A stretch of 64,000 bases of DNA from Incurvaria masculella (GCA_946894095.1 OX335660.1:10545001-10609000); one strand, 5' to 3'; counted from the stretch's first letter, positions 28,280-40,071 are shown. Program-made: numbers and translations. Notes: generated by a model not told the origin, from the letters alone.

Positions 28280-28545
28280 AAAACTAGCTCAGGTTTCCGG
28301 CTCTGCTCGGGTTAATGTCGTTTCGGACTTATGTGGGCCTGAACCACAACATTTCTTTGATCCCATTTGAGTTTAATTCAAAACCCCCTTTGAGTTTAAT
28401 TTTCGCCACAGAGGTTAGTTCTATGTCCTTTCCTAAGGTCTAGACTCTCTCTATACCAAATTTCATCGCAATTGGTTCAGAGGTTTAAGCGTGAAAAGGT
28501 AACAGAAAAACAAATTACTTTCGAATTTATAATATAAGTATAAAT
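28280..28545 (-). repeat. Dispersed repeat, reversed 'gctgaaccaatt' copy
   Basis: Reversed words are present: ctatgtcctttcctaaggtc, ctctctataccaaatttcat, attggttcagaggtttaagc, preceded by ccggctctgctcgggtt. Confidence 0.7.
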
Positions 28546-28717
28546 GTATCCGTTAACTTATGGATAATGCTTTTTGATAATAATTATAAATGATCTGAAA
28601 ACGTATATTCAAATCGTGGTGTACAATAACAAAGCACGCTTCTAGTATGTGTACCATAAATATCGAAAGCTACAAAAGGTACTAAAGATATCGTAGGTAT
28701 TGGCGTTTCGCCAGGAA

Positions 28718-29023
28718 TCAAATGTCAATGATGAGACTTACTTTCAATGGGGCTGAGCCGCTCCATCCCACGGCTCTTGCAGTCGATCTAGCTACTGAGA
28801 CAGTAATTGTATGGCCACACAACTTCTCACCACCGTAACCAAACACACGACACCGTGGGCACACGTGGATGTCCAATCCGGCTCCTGGCCCCTTTCCCTG
28901 TAGTGTGGCGATGTCGAACCCTCCTCTGAACGCTGCTGTCTGGTTCAACACTTCAGCTCGCCTCTGTTGCGTCCACTGTCCTTTTCCACTTTTCACTCGC
29001 GTCTTACGGGCGCTGATGATCAC
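28718..29023 (-). CDS. Candidate 5' exon of an unknown minus-strand gene
   Basis: An open frame of 101 residues (MIISARKTRVKSGKGQWTQQ...) lies on the minus strand. After the reading ...SAPLK it meets attgaaa|gtaagt, a strong donor, so the exon could end near 28742. Cysteines in HVCPRCRVFGYGGEKLCGH look zinc-finger-like (C-x2-C...C-x-H) but no family is recognised. A CpG-rich block lies directly upstream on that strand. It could equally be a transposon fragment or a non-coding first exon. No downstream exon was identified. Confidence 0.2.
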   Translation of the reverse strand: MIISARKTRVKSGKGQWTQQRRAEVLNQTAAFRGGFDIATLQGKGPGAGLDIHVCPRCRVFGYGGEKLCGHTITVSVARSTARAVGWSGSAPLKVSLIIDI

Positions 29024-29600
29024 GTGACCGCGCCACCTACCCGTCTCGCGTTACGGAACCGAGTACCAGTCGCGCGTCGAACGTCGAATAAACGCGCTGG
29101 TCGTTTCGATGATTCTGGGAACCTCCGACCGAATGATAACGCGCGAGCGCACCGGCAGATCCGCTGCCAATATCCGAGCGCTTGTGCTGCGTGTTCGCAA
29201 TAGTCGTGGGACGAGAAACGAGAAATGGGTTTGTAAACTGTTACAAGTGTAAAAACGAAGTATTCATTTTACGCCGAGCAGTATGGCCGCTACAAATTTC
29301 TTGTAGCGCACTGGATCGCGCACGCGGCGCGCCAACGAAAGCCCGTAGGTTGCGAGACGTCTAGACGCAACAACCCGCCAGCCGCGACTGTCTCGCTCGC
29401 GCAATGTAGCTGTAACCGGCGACTCTCGTAACTGGGGTTACGAGTAATAGTTAGTAATATTAATAATTACTTCGTTGCGGCTTGTAGCCGGCGACTCTCG
29501 CAACTGGGGTTACCGCCGAAACTGTAATGCGCGCGCGCAGTGCGCACTGTAGTCGAAGAGGGGCTACATTCTTAACGACCGCCATTGTGGTTTGCTTACA
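28960..29600. promoter_or_regulatory. CpG-rich island
   Basis: Rich in CpG: gatcacgtgaccgcgcc, gataacgcgcgagcgcaccg, ggatcgcgcacgcggcgcgc, aatgcgcgcgcgcagtgcgc. It has a short duplicated piece, ggcgactctcgtaactgggg at 29418-29437 and again near 29488 with one change. It may be a promoter for the minus-strand candidate or a degraded LTR. No decisive motif is seen. Confidence 0.3.
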
Positions 29601-30039
29601 GAAAAAGTCCAACGATTAGTATTTCTAAATGCTAATAGGCATATGAAATAAATTATAAATATGTTTATTTATCATTTGTGTTATATTATTTCTGGGGATT
29701 ATTTTGTCGAGGATAAAAAGTTTTGTCTGACTTCTTAATTGTTTGCGATAACTACATAGTAACAAAACCTCATTCTTGATTTTGATTTTTGTTGAGAATA
29801 CAGGTCACTGCACTCGAGATTCAGAATTCATGTGAGATGATCAAACCGTGCTAGATGTCAATTTACCCATTCATGTCCAGCCAAAAAAAAAAAAGGAGAA
29901 GAAGGGAGAGGGAGTTTTCTTTCATTTATTTTTGAAACCGTTTCCGCTAACGGCTATCGGCATCAGCATTAACAGTTACCAACGTTTTCGAAGACCAGTG
30001 GAAACGCCCACGACTAGTTCACAACCGAAAAATAAACGT
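29601..30039 (+). other. ey: ey intron 3, nothing recognised
   Basis: AT-rich, with an A-run at 29882-29893. No gene or repeat was assigned. Confidence 0.5.
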
Positions 30040-30180
30040 AACAACTACCACAAAATGGCGCCCGTGCAGAGTCCGGCCCTGTGCTCTCAATACAAGTTGA
30101 CAGCGCTGCAACTTGCCTCCGCTCCGCGCATGCGCGGAGTGTTGCCAGTCGCGAGTCAACATTGCTAGTTCGATATATTC
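30040..30180. promoter_or_regulatory. Promoter-like module with NRF1-type palindrome and YY1/Pho-type site
   Basis: A perfect 18-bp palindrome CTCCGCGCATGCGCGGAG lies at 30122-30139. Its centre GCGCATGCGC is the known site class of NRF1 and of its insect relative Ewg. About 70 bp before it is acaaaatggcgcccg, matching the YY1/Pho core (AAATGGCG). Together these are typical of bidirectional, TATA-less promoters. No clear open frame follows on either strand. Confidence 0.4.
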
Positions 30181-32094
30181 TAAACACGTGGTTATCTTGT
30201 CGCTGGTGTTTTTTCATGCGATTCTTGATTAAATTTTTTGCAGTACGATTATTGCGAAGTTTGACTGCCAAAACAGTTTTCTAAAACATAGCTCGAATTT
30301 ACCCGCTCTTAGCTCATGGAGTACAGCTGCATTATATGTGCAGCAGTTTCCGGATTTGAGTCGCATTGTGTCTGGAGCTTGCACTTTATATTTACGTCAT
30401 CGACAGCGTCTCCTCGGGCGACGCCGCCGCCGCGCCGCCGACGCGACCGCGCCGACTGACAATCCTGGCATTGTCAGTCGGCGACAGTTTTATCGGTATT
30501 TATGTGCGATCTCCTTCCAATATTCCAATGTTTGGCTAGTATATGAAAATTTTATTCAAGCGAACAAAATTCATTGGAAGTTTTGATTGAAATGTTTATG
30601 CCCTTGTTAAAAAAAACTTATTTTTTATTGACTATATATGACGTATAAATAGGATGAATATTTTTTTTTTAAATATCTTGTTTTTTAAATTAAATAAAAT
30701 GGCATTCGAGGTGATTATTAGCATAATAGTTCGAAATAATATTGAAAAACAGGTAAATTATAATATAAGGACTTACTGAAAGTTTCTTGATTCTGATGAA
30801 TGAAAACAGGTATAATACTTGCTTGTGATATATTTATTGTTTTCCAAATTAGCTGTTTTAAAATTTCTAATACATTAAGAATTTGCAGACAAGTATTTTT
30901 TTCCTCAGTCTCAATACAATTTCTTATATAATTTATATAAAATTCGGTAACGTAATCGCTGGTCGACCTTCATGTACATCGTCATGGAGATGATTACTTC
31001 CATGTCACTGACTGAACCATGTTACAAACTGACTGAACCACGTATACACAGAACTACGAGACGGGGTTTCATCACCAAAAGCTAATTGAAGTCTCCGGCA
31101 ACTCTATAATTGACTCAAACAAGAAAGAAAATCATAATAATCATAAACCGAAAATTTAGCTTGCATGCCGACACACAATTTTCAAAATGACGCCATGATA
31201 AATAAATAGACAACTGACCATCTGACAAATTCAAAAGTAAAATGTTCTCTGAGACGTCTTTTTTAAAATTTTGGAATTGTTTTTTTTTTTCGTTCATGTG
31301 GCCAGTTCCAGAAACCTTCAGTATACCCCACGCATCACAGCTTTAAGAAAATCACTGCCCATAGCTACCACCAAACTTAGAACTGATGACAAAGAGCTGA
31401 AAAGAGCACACACGTTTCCCTTATTTACATATACAAATATGTGAGCATTACAAACATACTCCAAACACTATAGATCTTTTTATCGAAACAAAAAATCAAA
31501 GTTTTTGTCATCGGAATCAACCCCGGCTCGGAGCGCCCCCACACCGACCGCGGACAGAAAGACGTCTCTCTTTGCAGTTATACTTACAATTTAGCGTAAC
31601 GCGATGATATTATTATGATAAATAGACCGGGGCCGAGGGGAGTCGTCGGCGAGGTGGACGTGCGCCGTTTTATATTGTCGCTGGGTGTTTAGGCTGCAAT
31701 AGTCGCGTGCCGTATGGACGTGGAGATGATCCGGCCTCGGAGGGGTTAGGAGATGATGAGCGACACTTCAAGTAGCCAGAGCAAGCCAGTAGAGGCCCTC
31801 CATCTCCGGTGAGATGTAGGATCTCTCTGTGTTCTATCGGCTCTGCCACAGACCTCAGATGCGAGCCGCATCTCCGTGGCTACAAGACATAAGTGCTGGG
31901 ATGGAGAAGCTTAACGCGAGTGAGAGAGAGATGGAACATACTTCCGGTATGACGACGTTCTGAACAGTGTCATTTTATGGGAAAAGGGTTGTTTCAATGT
32001 CGATATTATTTCTTTAATTTTACTTGCAGAAAGCATGTGTTGAATCCATGGGAATTTGTAAATTGTGAGGTGATGGGCTTAATGTGGCCATTCC
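30181..32094 (+). other. ey: ey intron 3, AT-rich with two GC patches
   Basis: GC patch 30405-30480 (gcgacgccgccgccgcgccg) and a mixed-GC region 31500-31960 (gagcgccccc, ggccgaggggagtcgtcggc, tgcgagccgcatctccgtgg). Neither gives a recognisable protein. The remainder is AT-rich. Confidence 0.35.
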
Positions 32095-32490
32095 ATGTTT
32101 GTAGGCTCTACCATGGAGATATGTTTGTTTAGACTTTCACTGTTTCGTTCACCACATTGTGGGCTTCTTCAGGACTTAAGTCGACTTCTTCGTAACATTT
32201 TAATAATAATCTACCATGGAGAATTCTCATGCGGAACAAGGGTTGCACCCATTCATTTTCGATATTCTCAAAATAAGAACCAACATTTCAGGCCTGCTGA
32301 AGCATATCTTGTTAATGTGTCTACAAGCTTTGTATGTCAAAGTGTCAAACTTCATAACAAATTAGCCCCGAAACTAAAGTTGCTTGTAAGAGATGCCTTC
32401 AAGCAACATTTAAAGAACTACATGAATGATTTATCGCACCACAAAGACGACTTTCATCGCTGTTTTCCATCAATTCATTTTAATTAGCAA
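32095..32490 (+). pseudogene. Probable non-LTR retrotransposon C-terminal remnant
   Basis: A 130-residue frame ends with TSFVCQSVKLHNKLAPKLKL and FKQHLKNYMNDL. That layout (short -SVKLxNKLP- motif, then a basic helix before the stop) resembles the C-terminal end of jockey-type reverse transcriptases, as in the copy at 45449-46039. The upstream part does not show the polymerase core. It is probably a truncated, mutated copy. Confidence 0.4.
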
Positions 32491-32656
32491 TATAAAACCA
32501 TGGCAAATGAATCGCCAAGTTAACCGGCAAAAGACTGATTAAATCTGACGTTTAGTTGCATTTCGTTTCATGCCAACTGGTGAAATTTGCTCCCTTTTCC
32601 GAATAACATTTGACAGTTAGCATGGTACAAGTTGCTACTTAACGTCAGATTTACTC

Positions 32657-32774
32657 AGGCTGAGATAAATAGACGTAACCGAAACTAAGACTAACTCAAA
32701 GAAATGCAAAGTGACGTCACAAAGTACTACTTTTCGTTAGTCTTAGTTTCGGTTACAACTATTTGTCTCGGCCT
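32657..32774. mobile_element. Compact foldback MITE with TGACGTCA
   Basis: Left arm aggctgagataaatagacgt and right arm actatttgtctcggcct are complementary with few mismatches. The centre carries TGACGTCA at 32712-32719. At about 118 bp it is a shortened version of the 171-bp family consensus. Confidence 0.85.
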
Positions 32775-35199
32775 TAGTCTCTTGCCTATTCACCTGTTAT
32801 TCACCCGGCGCGCTAACCTACAATGGTAATCCTCTGAATTTTTCACCGAGACGCGAATTTTAAGCTCAAAATAATTTTCAAGCAAGGACCATCTCAGTAT
32901 ATGTTTCAGTGCCAACTCAACGTGTCCTAATGACCACGCGGGGCCAGATTTCGTACACCTATCTACGCACTGAGCCGTGCAACTAAAGTGTTCATTACTC
33001 CACGCTAGTGAAGCATTTTATCTGCCGGCCGCCGCCGCGCCAAGCACTGGCTCCTATACGAATACGCACGGGGCCTCGTCGGCCACTGCCATCGAGTAAC
33101 GATGAGGGTAGTGGCGACCGAGTTCCTGCAACACGTAAGCACTGCACAGGACTCCATTTAGTGCAACGAACATTCAATGTTGCGTCCTGAATTCGTTACG
33201 GAACTGAATGGGTGCAACCATCAATGTATTATGTAATTTTATAAACAGCATTATCAGATTTTATTATCTGTGCATTGGCTCGCAATTCAAAATTCAAATA
33301 AATTTTATTTGAAAGCCAAGTCATTTTAATTTGGGCCAGTTATTTGATTAGCTGAAATAACAAAAAATATATTTTACAATTTTGATACAAATCGTCAATT
33401 TCATAGGTAAAGACCTAATATTATCTTTGGTATTATTACTAATACGTGGTACCTATACGGATGAGTTTCGGTGTCTACTCTCGTCCTTTTGTCGTTCGTT
33501 CCGATGGCCACTCCGGAGTCGGGGCGGAGCTAGGGTTGTGCTAATCCGGAGCGTAACGAGTGTAAGCCGTTCCGCTCGGCCGCATGGTTAGGGTTCCGTG
33601 TGGGTCTGCGCTCGCCTGTACGTAACACCAAAAGGAAATGCAGTGCTTAATACATCTTCCAGTAGTAAGTTTAAATTTTTCTTTTGTGTTACGGTACGAA
33701 GATAGTCACAAATACTTGTAGTTTCGGACGTTTCTGCCAACGTTGAAACCCGACGTAAAACAGTCGGTATTGTCTGCATTACCGCGTTATGAAGTCGCAT
33801 ATAATTGATGTGAGTATAACAAAAAATACTATCATGCTATAAGTAGTTAAATTACCGCATCAAAGCCGAGTAAGGGTTCTAAAGTTACAAGCACAGAAAC
33901 AGACAAAAATATTTGAGATTGAGAGACGCCACGCGTTGAGTTTTAGGCGGATATTTTTAAGTATATTTAATTGGAGCGTAGGCGACGTCTTTAAGTAAAA
34001 CAATATCGAGACACTTGTCCCTGTACTCTAGTTACTTACAGTTACTTACGTCTAGACTAGCTTAGCCTAGTTTTTTCCGTTATTGGTTACTAGTTTCTTT
34101 TGTGGGTAAATTTTGCTAATAACTACGATGGTACAAATATGCGCGGTAAACAAGTAAATTTATCAGTGGATGAACCAACAATAATCCTCTATCTTTCTAG
34201 GCGTTGATATTTTGTTAATTAAATGGGGCTAACTTCTAGATCATCCCTATCCAATAAAATCTGATAACTCTGTAAATATTTGAGTGGTCATTCATAAAAA
34301 CCTATAACGAAGTACGTGTCAACTTAAGAACATCCTCTTTTTTTCGTTCAAAATCGGTTGCCGCAAACTAAATGTGATACAGATATTTTGCTGTTTTCTG
34401 AACTAAATTTTTTAACCGACCTCATAAAATTACGAGTTTCTCAATTTGATTATTAGCAAAACTAACGTTTTAAAGTTACAGGAGTATTCGTTGTTAAATA
34501 TCAACTCACTTTTTAAAATATTTCACGTTTCCACACTTCTTGAACATCATTTTAGTTTGGTGACAATCTGGTATGTCCCCTAAATACGCTGAAAGTATAA
34601 ATAACAGTTCCATTATAAAATAATATATTTCCCAGCTATTTTTAGGTTAACTCACGCCCGAACTCGTACTCACTCTTACCTGAATGGGCCCCCTGGACCT
34701 TCCCAATTCACGGACAGGTGCCATGCCCAACTGCACTCGCGCGTGGGACCCACGTGTCGGCGACGCATGGGCCAGCAGATTACAACTTCACTCCAATAAT
34801 CCCTCAATAATGACACCCCAATACAACGAGCTCAATAAAAATGAAATAAAAAGTACTCTTCAGCCATCTCTGCAATCTCAGCTTATCTCGGCACGTGTCC
34901 ATCTACCCTCCCCTCGCCCCGCGCCTCACACGCGCTTCTAACCCTATTGAAAGTACTACATTAAATCATTATTCCATATAATACGTAGCATGACGTGGAG
35001 TTTCTGTTGCCTATATGTACCTTGCCTCTATAAAAATATTTTTTTCTTTTTTTTACAAAATATCTAATTCGCTTCTTTAAAACTTTGTGTGTGTCACGAA
35101 ACCAAAATATACCGAACAAAAAATGCAGTTCAAGGTCCAAGGGTGGTGAGGTGACCAACCTTATCTCAAGACGGTCAAACATTTTTGATGCTTAAAATT
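32775..35199 (+). other. ey: ey intron 3, nothing recognised
   Basis: Contains mixed-GC patches at 33020-33130 and 33470-33620 and a pyrimidine-rich stretch near 34900. None encodes a recognisable product. Confidence 0.4.
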
Positions 35200-35605
35200 T
35201 TTTTTTTATGCGACCTGACATGGATGGCTAATACCACACAACTACCGTTATGATATTAGCCCAATACACCTCATTCCCGAAGGATTTTGGTGCCATGCCA
35301 GGACCTTCCCTTTATGAGCATGGCTACATTAAACTGGATGGAAAACACGGACAATTTTTCATTGCCGCTTCGACCATCTTTTCATCCAATGCGATGGTAC
35401 CAACCCGGGCGGGCATAAACCCTACCACCTAGTAGGGGAACGGACCTACAGTTTTACCTGGATTCCGAACCATGGAGCAGCTCGCATTCGTAACGAAATG
35501 CACTTATCGAACTCGGAAAGAGAAAGACAGTGGTGCATGTCGGTATTGAACCCAGGTCTCTGGTACGCTAGGCCAGTCCCTGCGCCACTAGGCCACGAGC
35601 CGCTC
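35200..35605 (-). mobile_element. Full-length SINE-like element with tRNA-like head
   Basis: Reversed copy from a T-run and cgacctgacatggatggc through ccaatacacctcattcccg, gccatgccaggaccttcc, ctggatggaaaacacgg and ccaacccgggcgggcataa to the head. The head, read on the minus strand, has a box-A-like tagtggcgcaggga and a box-B-like gggttcaatacc. At about 405 bp it is the same length as the + copy at 59302-59706. Confidence 0.85.
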
Positions 35606-35639
35606 AAAATATACCCAAGAATGTATTATTTGTTGATGA

Positions 35640-36060
35640 TATAGTTAGGGTGGAGTATGGTGACGTACGGGCGTGAAACGTGGACTCTGACGGTCGTCCA
35701 AAGGTTAAAAGTTGCCCAGCGAGCAATGGAACGAGCCATGCTGGGAATATCGCTACAGGATATGGTGCGCAACGAGGGAATCCGCCGACCTACCAAAGTA
35801 GTCGATTTTGGACACCGGGTGGCTAAGCTCAAGTGGCAGTGGGCTGGTCATCTCAGCCGAAGAGACGACGACCGTTGGAGTAACCGTGTCCTTTACTGGC
35901 GGCCGTGGACAGGCAAACGGAGTGTAGGAAGACCACCCGCCAGGTGGGATGACGACATCAAGTGCGTCGGCGGAAAGTAGTGGTTCCGTACCGCTGAAGG
36001 CCGGGACGACTGGAAGTGAATTAGAGAGGCGTATGTCCAGCAGTGGACGTAAACGCGCGG
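35640..36060 (+). pseudogene. LINE endonuclease-reverse transcriptase C-terminus
   Basis: The frame reads YGRETWTLT, then KVAQRAMERAMLGISLQD, RVAKLKWQWAGHLSRRDD, KRSVGRPPARWDDDIK and, past a TAG, WFRTAEGRDDW, another stop and REAYVQQWT. This is the conserved tail of RTE-like non-LTR reverse transcriptases (often labelled craniofacial development protein 2-like in insect annotation). The polymerase and endonuclease domains are missing and two stops interrupt the end, so it is a dead 5'-truncated copy. It lies directly beside a full SINE-like copy. Confidence 0.9.
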
Positions 36061-36584
36061 ACTGGTGCAACATATCCATTCTGTAACGAATCCTTCATAT
36101 GATTTGTTGATTTTATTCATACTCAGCATTACTACTATTATTTATTTAATATTATTCATACGTTGTTTGTGTATTCCGTTAATTTGTAATGAATAATGAA
36201 ACCCTTCGTATACACGCAATTTCTACGATGTACTCTCTACACAAATTTAGGATATTACGTTAAGCCCCGCTACTTGTAAGCACTTGAAACAAATACTTTA
36301 ACCCCAGAGCCGCCCCCTAAAAATGTAGGGTCAGCAATCGTCATCTCATCGTAAACACGTTCATTGTTGTCTATGACTTATGTTGTTGTTATAGGTTGTT
36401 GTACCGAAGGGCCACCATACAACTAAGAGACGATTTCTTCCAGGATTGTTCAATAATATCTTTAAACTGTAAAGATTTGCGGTGGGTAAATAAAACCAAG
36501 ATAGCCCATGTCTGGACCACCAAACGGGCCAATGAGCTAATGAGCTCTGTCGAGTTACTAGAAAAGTATACATCCATACGAATA
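36061..36584 (+). other. ey: ey intron 3, nothing recognised
   Basis: Short overlapping frames at 36361-36627 on both strands lack family motifs. Confidence 0.4.
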
Positions 36585-36835
36585 TTATAAATATGTGTGT
36601 GTGAAAGTAACTCTGTTGCGTGTACACGCCTAAGCTGCTGAACCAATTTTGAAGAATTTGGGTATAGAGTTAGTCTGGATCCTGCAGAAGGACAAAGACC
36701 TTTTTAGGTGAAGATTAAACTCCAAGGAGGTGAAATAGGGGATGTAAGTTTTATATCGAAATTCATATAATATGCAGGAAAGCACATCAGTCCAAAACCA
36801 CATTGACCCTAGCGGAGTTAGTTGGGAATTTGTCA
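36585..36835 (+). repeat. Dispersed repeat of the 'gctgaaccaatt' family
   Basis: Contains gtgtgtgtgaaagtaactc, gctgctgaaccaattttg, gggtatagagttagtctgg, gcagaaggacaaag and ccaaaaccacattgacc. It is collinear with 27575-27830. Confidence 0.75.
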
Positions 36836-37893
36836 TACTTTACTCAGTTGACCAGTAATAAATACAATGAATTAACAAATATTCAAATTAAAAGTATTTA
36901 AAACTTTTGAAAAAAAAATTTTTAACTAAGATTTTAAAAACTATTCCTGAGTGTGTGTTCAAATCCGATGTCGATTGCCTTAACATGCGGTACCTAAGAA
37001 AAAAATAATCATTCTCGTGATGTGGTTGTTCTTCCTACCCAATAAAAATACAGTTCCCAGATTATATTCGCCGTTACATAACTACAAATCAGATATAGTA
37101 ATCAATACGCCTAATCTCCTACCATATTCAATCTCCTAGAAATTGTTTTTTTTATTTCCTACAAAAATTTTGCTGGAAATGTCTTACCATACATTTTTTT
37201 CCTTGTTTTACTAATTTTCAGCTTTACTCTGCCAACCCTACCCAACTCTATAGCCGCTATATTAAACTGAGATAACATCGAACTCGCTCTGCTCTTTGAT
37301 AAGATAAAAGACTTGGATAAAATCATTCTACCGCATCACCCCCCCCCCCCCCTCATCCCCTTCCCTCATGCTTCTTTCCAAACATATTGCTTATTTGCTC
37401 TAAATACTGCGAGTCTGACAATGTGAAATAAAATATTCACATGTGTATGTGTTGGCGCTTAATGTAACGAAATTGCCTGGGTCGAATGAAATTGTAATGT
37501 ATTGTAACCCTAATGGGCTGACTGGTAGACTCCGCGATATGATATAATATATAAAATAAATAAAAAGCATTTGAGTATAATCAGTATAAAAAAAAATTCA
37601 ATGTCCCCGTACATTTGGGTTAAGTTCTTTCCTACGACTAAACCAGCCGACTTGTTCAATCCTTCAAAAGGAGCCTAGGGGTATAATTTAATACATTAAA
37701 CCACTTGGGGCCGAAATATACAGCACGTGAGCATACATTATATTGTTTTTTTAAAACTTAACAATACAGATTACTGCGATAATGTTTGCAATATTCGAAT
37801 TTAAATTATTTTACTTTTCTATGCATAAATTGCAAGCCCACGCATTTTGCACAAATTCTCACAACGCACACAATTAATAATAGATGTATATTT
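36836..37893 (+). other. ey: ey intron 3, AT-rich
   Basis: Holds a poly-C run near 37340-37355 and no recognised gene. Confidence 0.5.
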
Positions 37894-38179
37894 AAAAAAA
37901 ATTAACAAAAAAAATAACCGACTTCAAAGAAAAAGCACTAAAAAGTAAAAAATAATTTCCGTTTTTGTAGTTACGATTTCTGTTATTCTTTGAGTCGGCG
38001 TCAGCCGGGCACGCGCTGCGCCAATCAAGAGAACCTAACCTAACCTAACCTAACCTAACCTAACCTTGGCTGACACCGACTCAAAAAATAACAGAAATCG
38101 TAACTACAAAAACGGAAATTATTTTTTACTTTTTAGTGCTTTTTCTTTGAAGTCGGTTATTTTTTTTGTTAATTTTTTT
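37894..38179. mobile_element. Long foldback element with telomere-type core
   Basis: Two arms of about 110 bp are almost perfectly complementary: left ataaccgacttcaaagaaaa ... gagtcggcgtcagcc, right ggctgacaccgactc ... ttttctttgaagtcggttat. The loop holds a GC-rich spacer and seven AACCT repeats. A further tgaagtcggttaaaa at 38527-38541 could be the outer terminus of a larger element of about 620 bp. No transposase is present. Confidence 0.9.
38032..38066. repeat. Seven tandem AACCT units (insect telomere repeat, TTAGG complement)
   Basis: Exactly seven copies of aacct, preceded by caagag and followed by tggc. TTAGG is the canonical telomere repeat of Lepidoptera and most insects. Here it is interstitial, inside the loop of a foldback. 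Confidence 0.95.
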
Positions 38180-38545
38180 TTATTTGTTTATTTTTAGTGA
38201 ATCTGAAGTACACTTACTAATTTGTACACGTCCTTTCCAATAAAAAAAAAATCACCGAAATCGGTTGGCGTTATATTGAGTTATTCGTCCATTTGTCGCG
38301 CACATCTTAATACAAATTTAAGACTTTTATGATTTTATCATGGATATCATTGTCAAAACTTAACCAAATTAAAATGGGACCACTTGGGAAGCACTAGCTA
38401 TCATTTAAATAATCATCAAAATCGGTTCACCCAGGCAAAAGTTATGAGGTAACAAACATAAAAAAAAACAAAAAAACCAAAAAAAAAAAAACATGCAGAC
38501 GAATTGATAACCTCCTCATTTTTTGAAGTCGGTTAAAAATATGGA
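38180..38545. repeat. AT-rich transposon-like flank of the foldback
   Basis: Contains acacttactaatttgtac, aatcaccgaaatcggttgg, atcggttcacccaggcaaaag, an A-rich run and gacgaattgataacctcctc before tgaagtcggttaaaa. Its terminal motif is the inverse of ataaccgacttcaaa at 37915, as expected for terminal inverted repeats. Confidence 0.6.
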
Positions 38546-38869
38546 AGGGACGCAATATAACTTTAACGGTTTGTAAACTCATCTTATTTGTATAGAAGTG
38601 GCAGCACAAAAATACCTCCAAAAAGTACGAAACACAAAAGTTAAATTTATTCTATCCCTTTCGAATTTAAGATTTTGTTAATATCTTATAAATTATACTC
38701 AAATTTTCACTACGACAAATAAAATACATGTTACAGTAAAAACCCACAACGTAATCAAATTACGTTGTAATGCCACGCACAAATTTTAACTTCAGCGTCA
38801 AATATTCTCCCACTAATTATCGCGATATATTCCACGGCGGATTATAACGAGTGGCGTAAACATCTCACA

Positions 38870-39190
38870 AATGGAAGGGTGGAAAATGAAACCCGATCAA
38901 AATTCCAAATTCAAAATCGCATTTTCGCGCGCCCTCCGCCGGGCGCGCGGGGCGGGCGGCGGCGGCGCGGGCGGGGAGGGAGGGGGCAGATTTATTCAAA
39001 GCTAAATACGACATATGTCGGGTATTTCATGCCGTTTTAATCTACTCCGATCGTGTTTGAAATAATCCTGCGCCGTGGACCGAGAGGCGCCGAGCCCTCG
39101 CTGGATATTTGAATGATTGAAGTTGCGTATAGCGTCGCTTGTATGTTTGTCGGTGCGTATCGCGTCTAGACGAACGGGAGATGCGCGTAT
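38870..39190. promoter_or_regulatory. GC-rich island, candidate enhancer
   Basis: The core gcgcgccctccgccgggcgc / gggcggcggcggcgcgggcg is followed by cagatttattcaaagctaaa and ttttaatctactccgatcg, AT-rich words able to bind homeodomain or TCF factors. No coding frame. Enhancer status is inferred only from composition and from Pax6 genes commonly having intronic enhancers. Confidence 0.25.
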
Positions 39191-39299
39191 CTAGGGAGTA
39201 TCTTTTGTTATTTTAACATGAATATACAAAATATGGTCTACGGTATCAATACAATTTGAAACAATGAATTTTCTGAAACGGTACCAGGCGTGCTTCAGA

Positions 39300-39440
39300 G
39301 CTCCTAGTCCCAGTTGTCAGCTAAATTGGCGTTTACGAAACTATTTTTTTTTTTACTTTTAGGTAAAAACGTCAAACTCCACACAAGTTTTTACTAGATA
39401 TTCTGTGGTTTTACTTCTTCAAGCTGTCAAAGTCAAACTC
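39300..39440. mobile_element. Left part of a 'gtcccagttgtca' MITE
   Basis: Begins tcccagttgtcagctaaatt and includes ggcgtttac and ttcttcaagctgtcaaagtc, as in the complete element at 63244-63580. The right half is missing, cut off by the SINE fragment that follows. Confidence 0.7.
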
Positions 39441-39655
39441 GGACGAATTTTTCATTGCCATTTCGAACATGTTTTCATCAAATATGATGGTACCAACCCG
39501 GGCGGGCTTAACCCTACCATCTGGTGGGTAAAGGGACCTATAGTCTTACGTGGAATCCAAACCACTTATCGAACTTATAAAGAGTAAGAAAGTGGTGCAT
39601 GAACAGGGCGGGAATTAAACTCATGACCTCTGGCATGAGAAACGAGGCCCCTCGG
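39441..39655 (-). repeat. SINE-like element, 5' portion
   Basis: Reversed sequence ttttcattgccatttcgaac, ccaacccgggcgggcttaac, ggaatccaaaccacttatcg, ending in a head remnant cgggaattaaactcatgacc. Confidence 0.75.
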
Positions 39656-40071
39656 CCCTGAGAAATGAGCAAAATGTCTGTCTGTTCCTCCGTAGCGCGT
39701 TTAGGATAAGCCGTATATGAATCTTTTAAAATTCATCTTTATTGCTTCAAAAAAGTGCGCCACTCTGCTTGTTTAAAATGTTCAAACAGGACGTTATCTC
39801 TCTTCCGCTTTCTTATTTTTTCTGTAGGATGGAACGGCAAGGTGCGATCACAACCGTAATCTAATGGATGCGTTCCAAGCCGCGATAGTGCGATGTATAT
39901 TTTTTTTTGTAAAAAGAAACGGCAAAGAACGATCACATCCTTAATCGAATAGATGTATGCCAAGCCGCGATATTGCGATGAATACCGAACAATGTCTGTG
40001 AGAGCTGCGTACTTGCCAGACTACTACAGACTACTTGGGAGAAGTTGATCTCAAGAAACTCTAGCACTTTA
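39656..40071 (+). other. ey: ey intron 3, short internal duplication
   Basis: Around 39830-39980 the phrase cggcaaggtgcgatcacaac ... atggatgcgttccaagccgc is followed by a second, diverged version cggcaaagaacgatcacatc ... atagatgtatgccaagccgc about 78 bp later. No gene was seen. Confidence 0.5.

Noticed and set aside
38032..38066. Chromosome end
   Set aside because: Only seven repeat units, flanked on both sides by long unique and foldback DNA.
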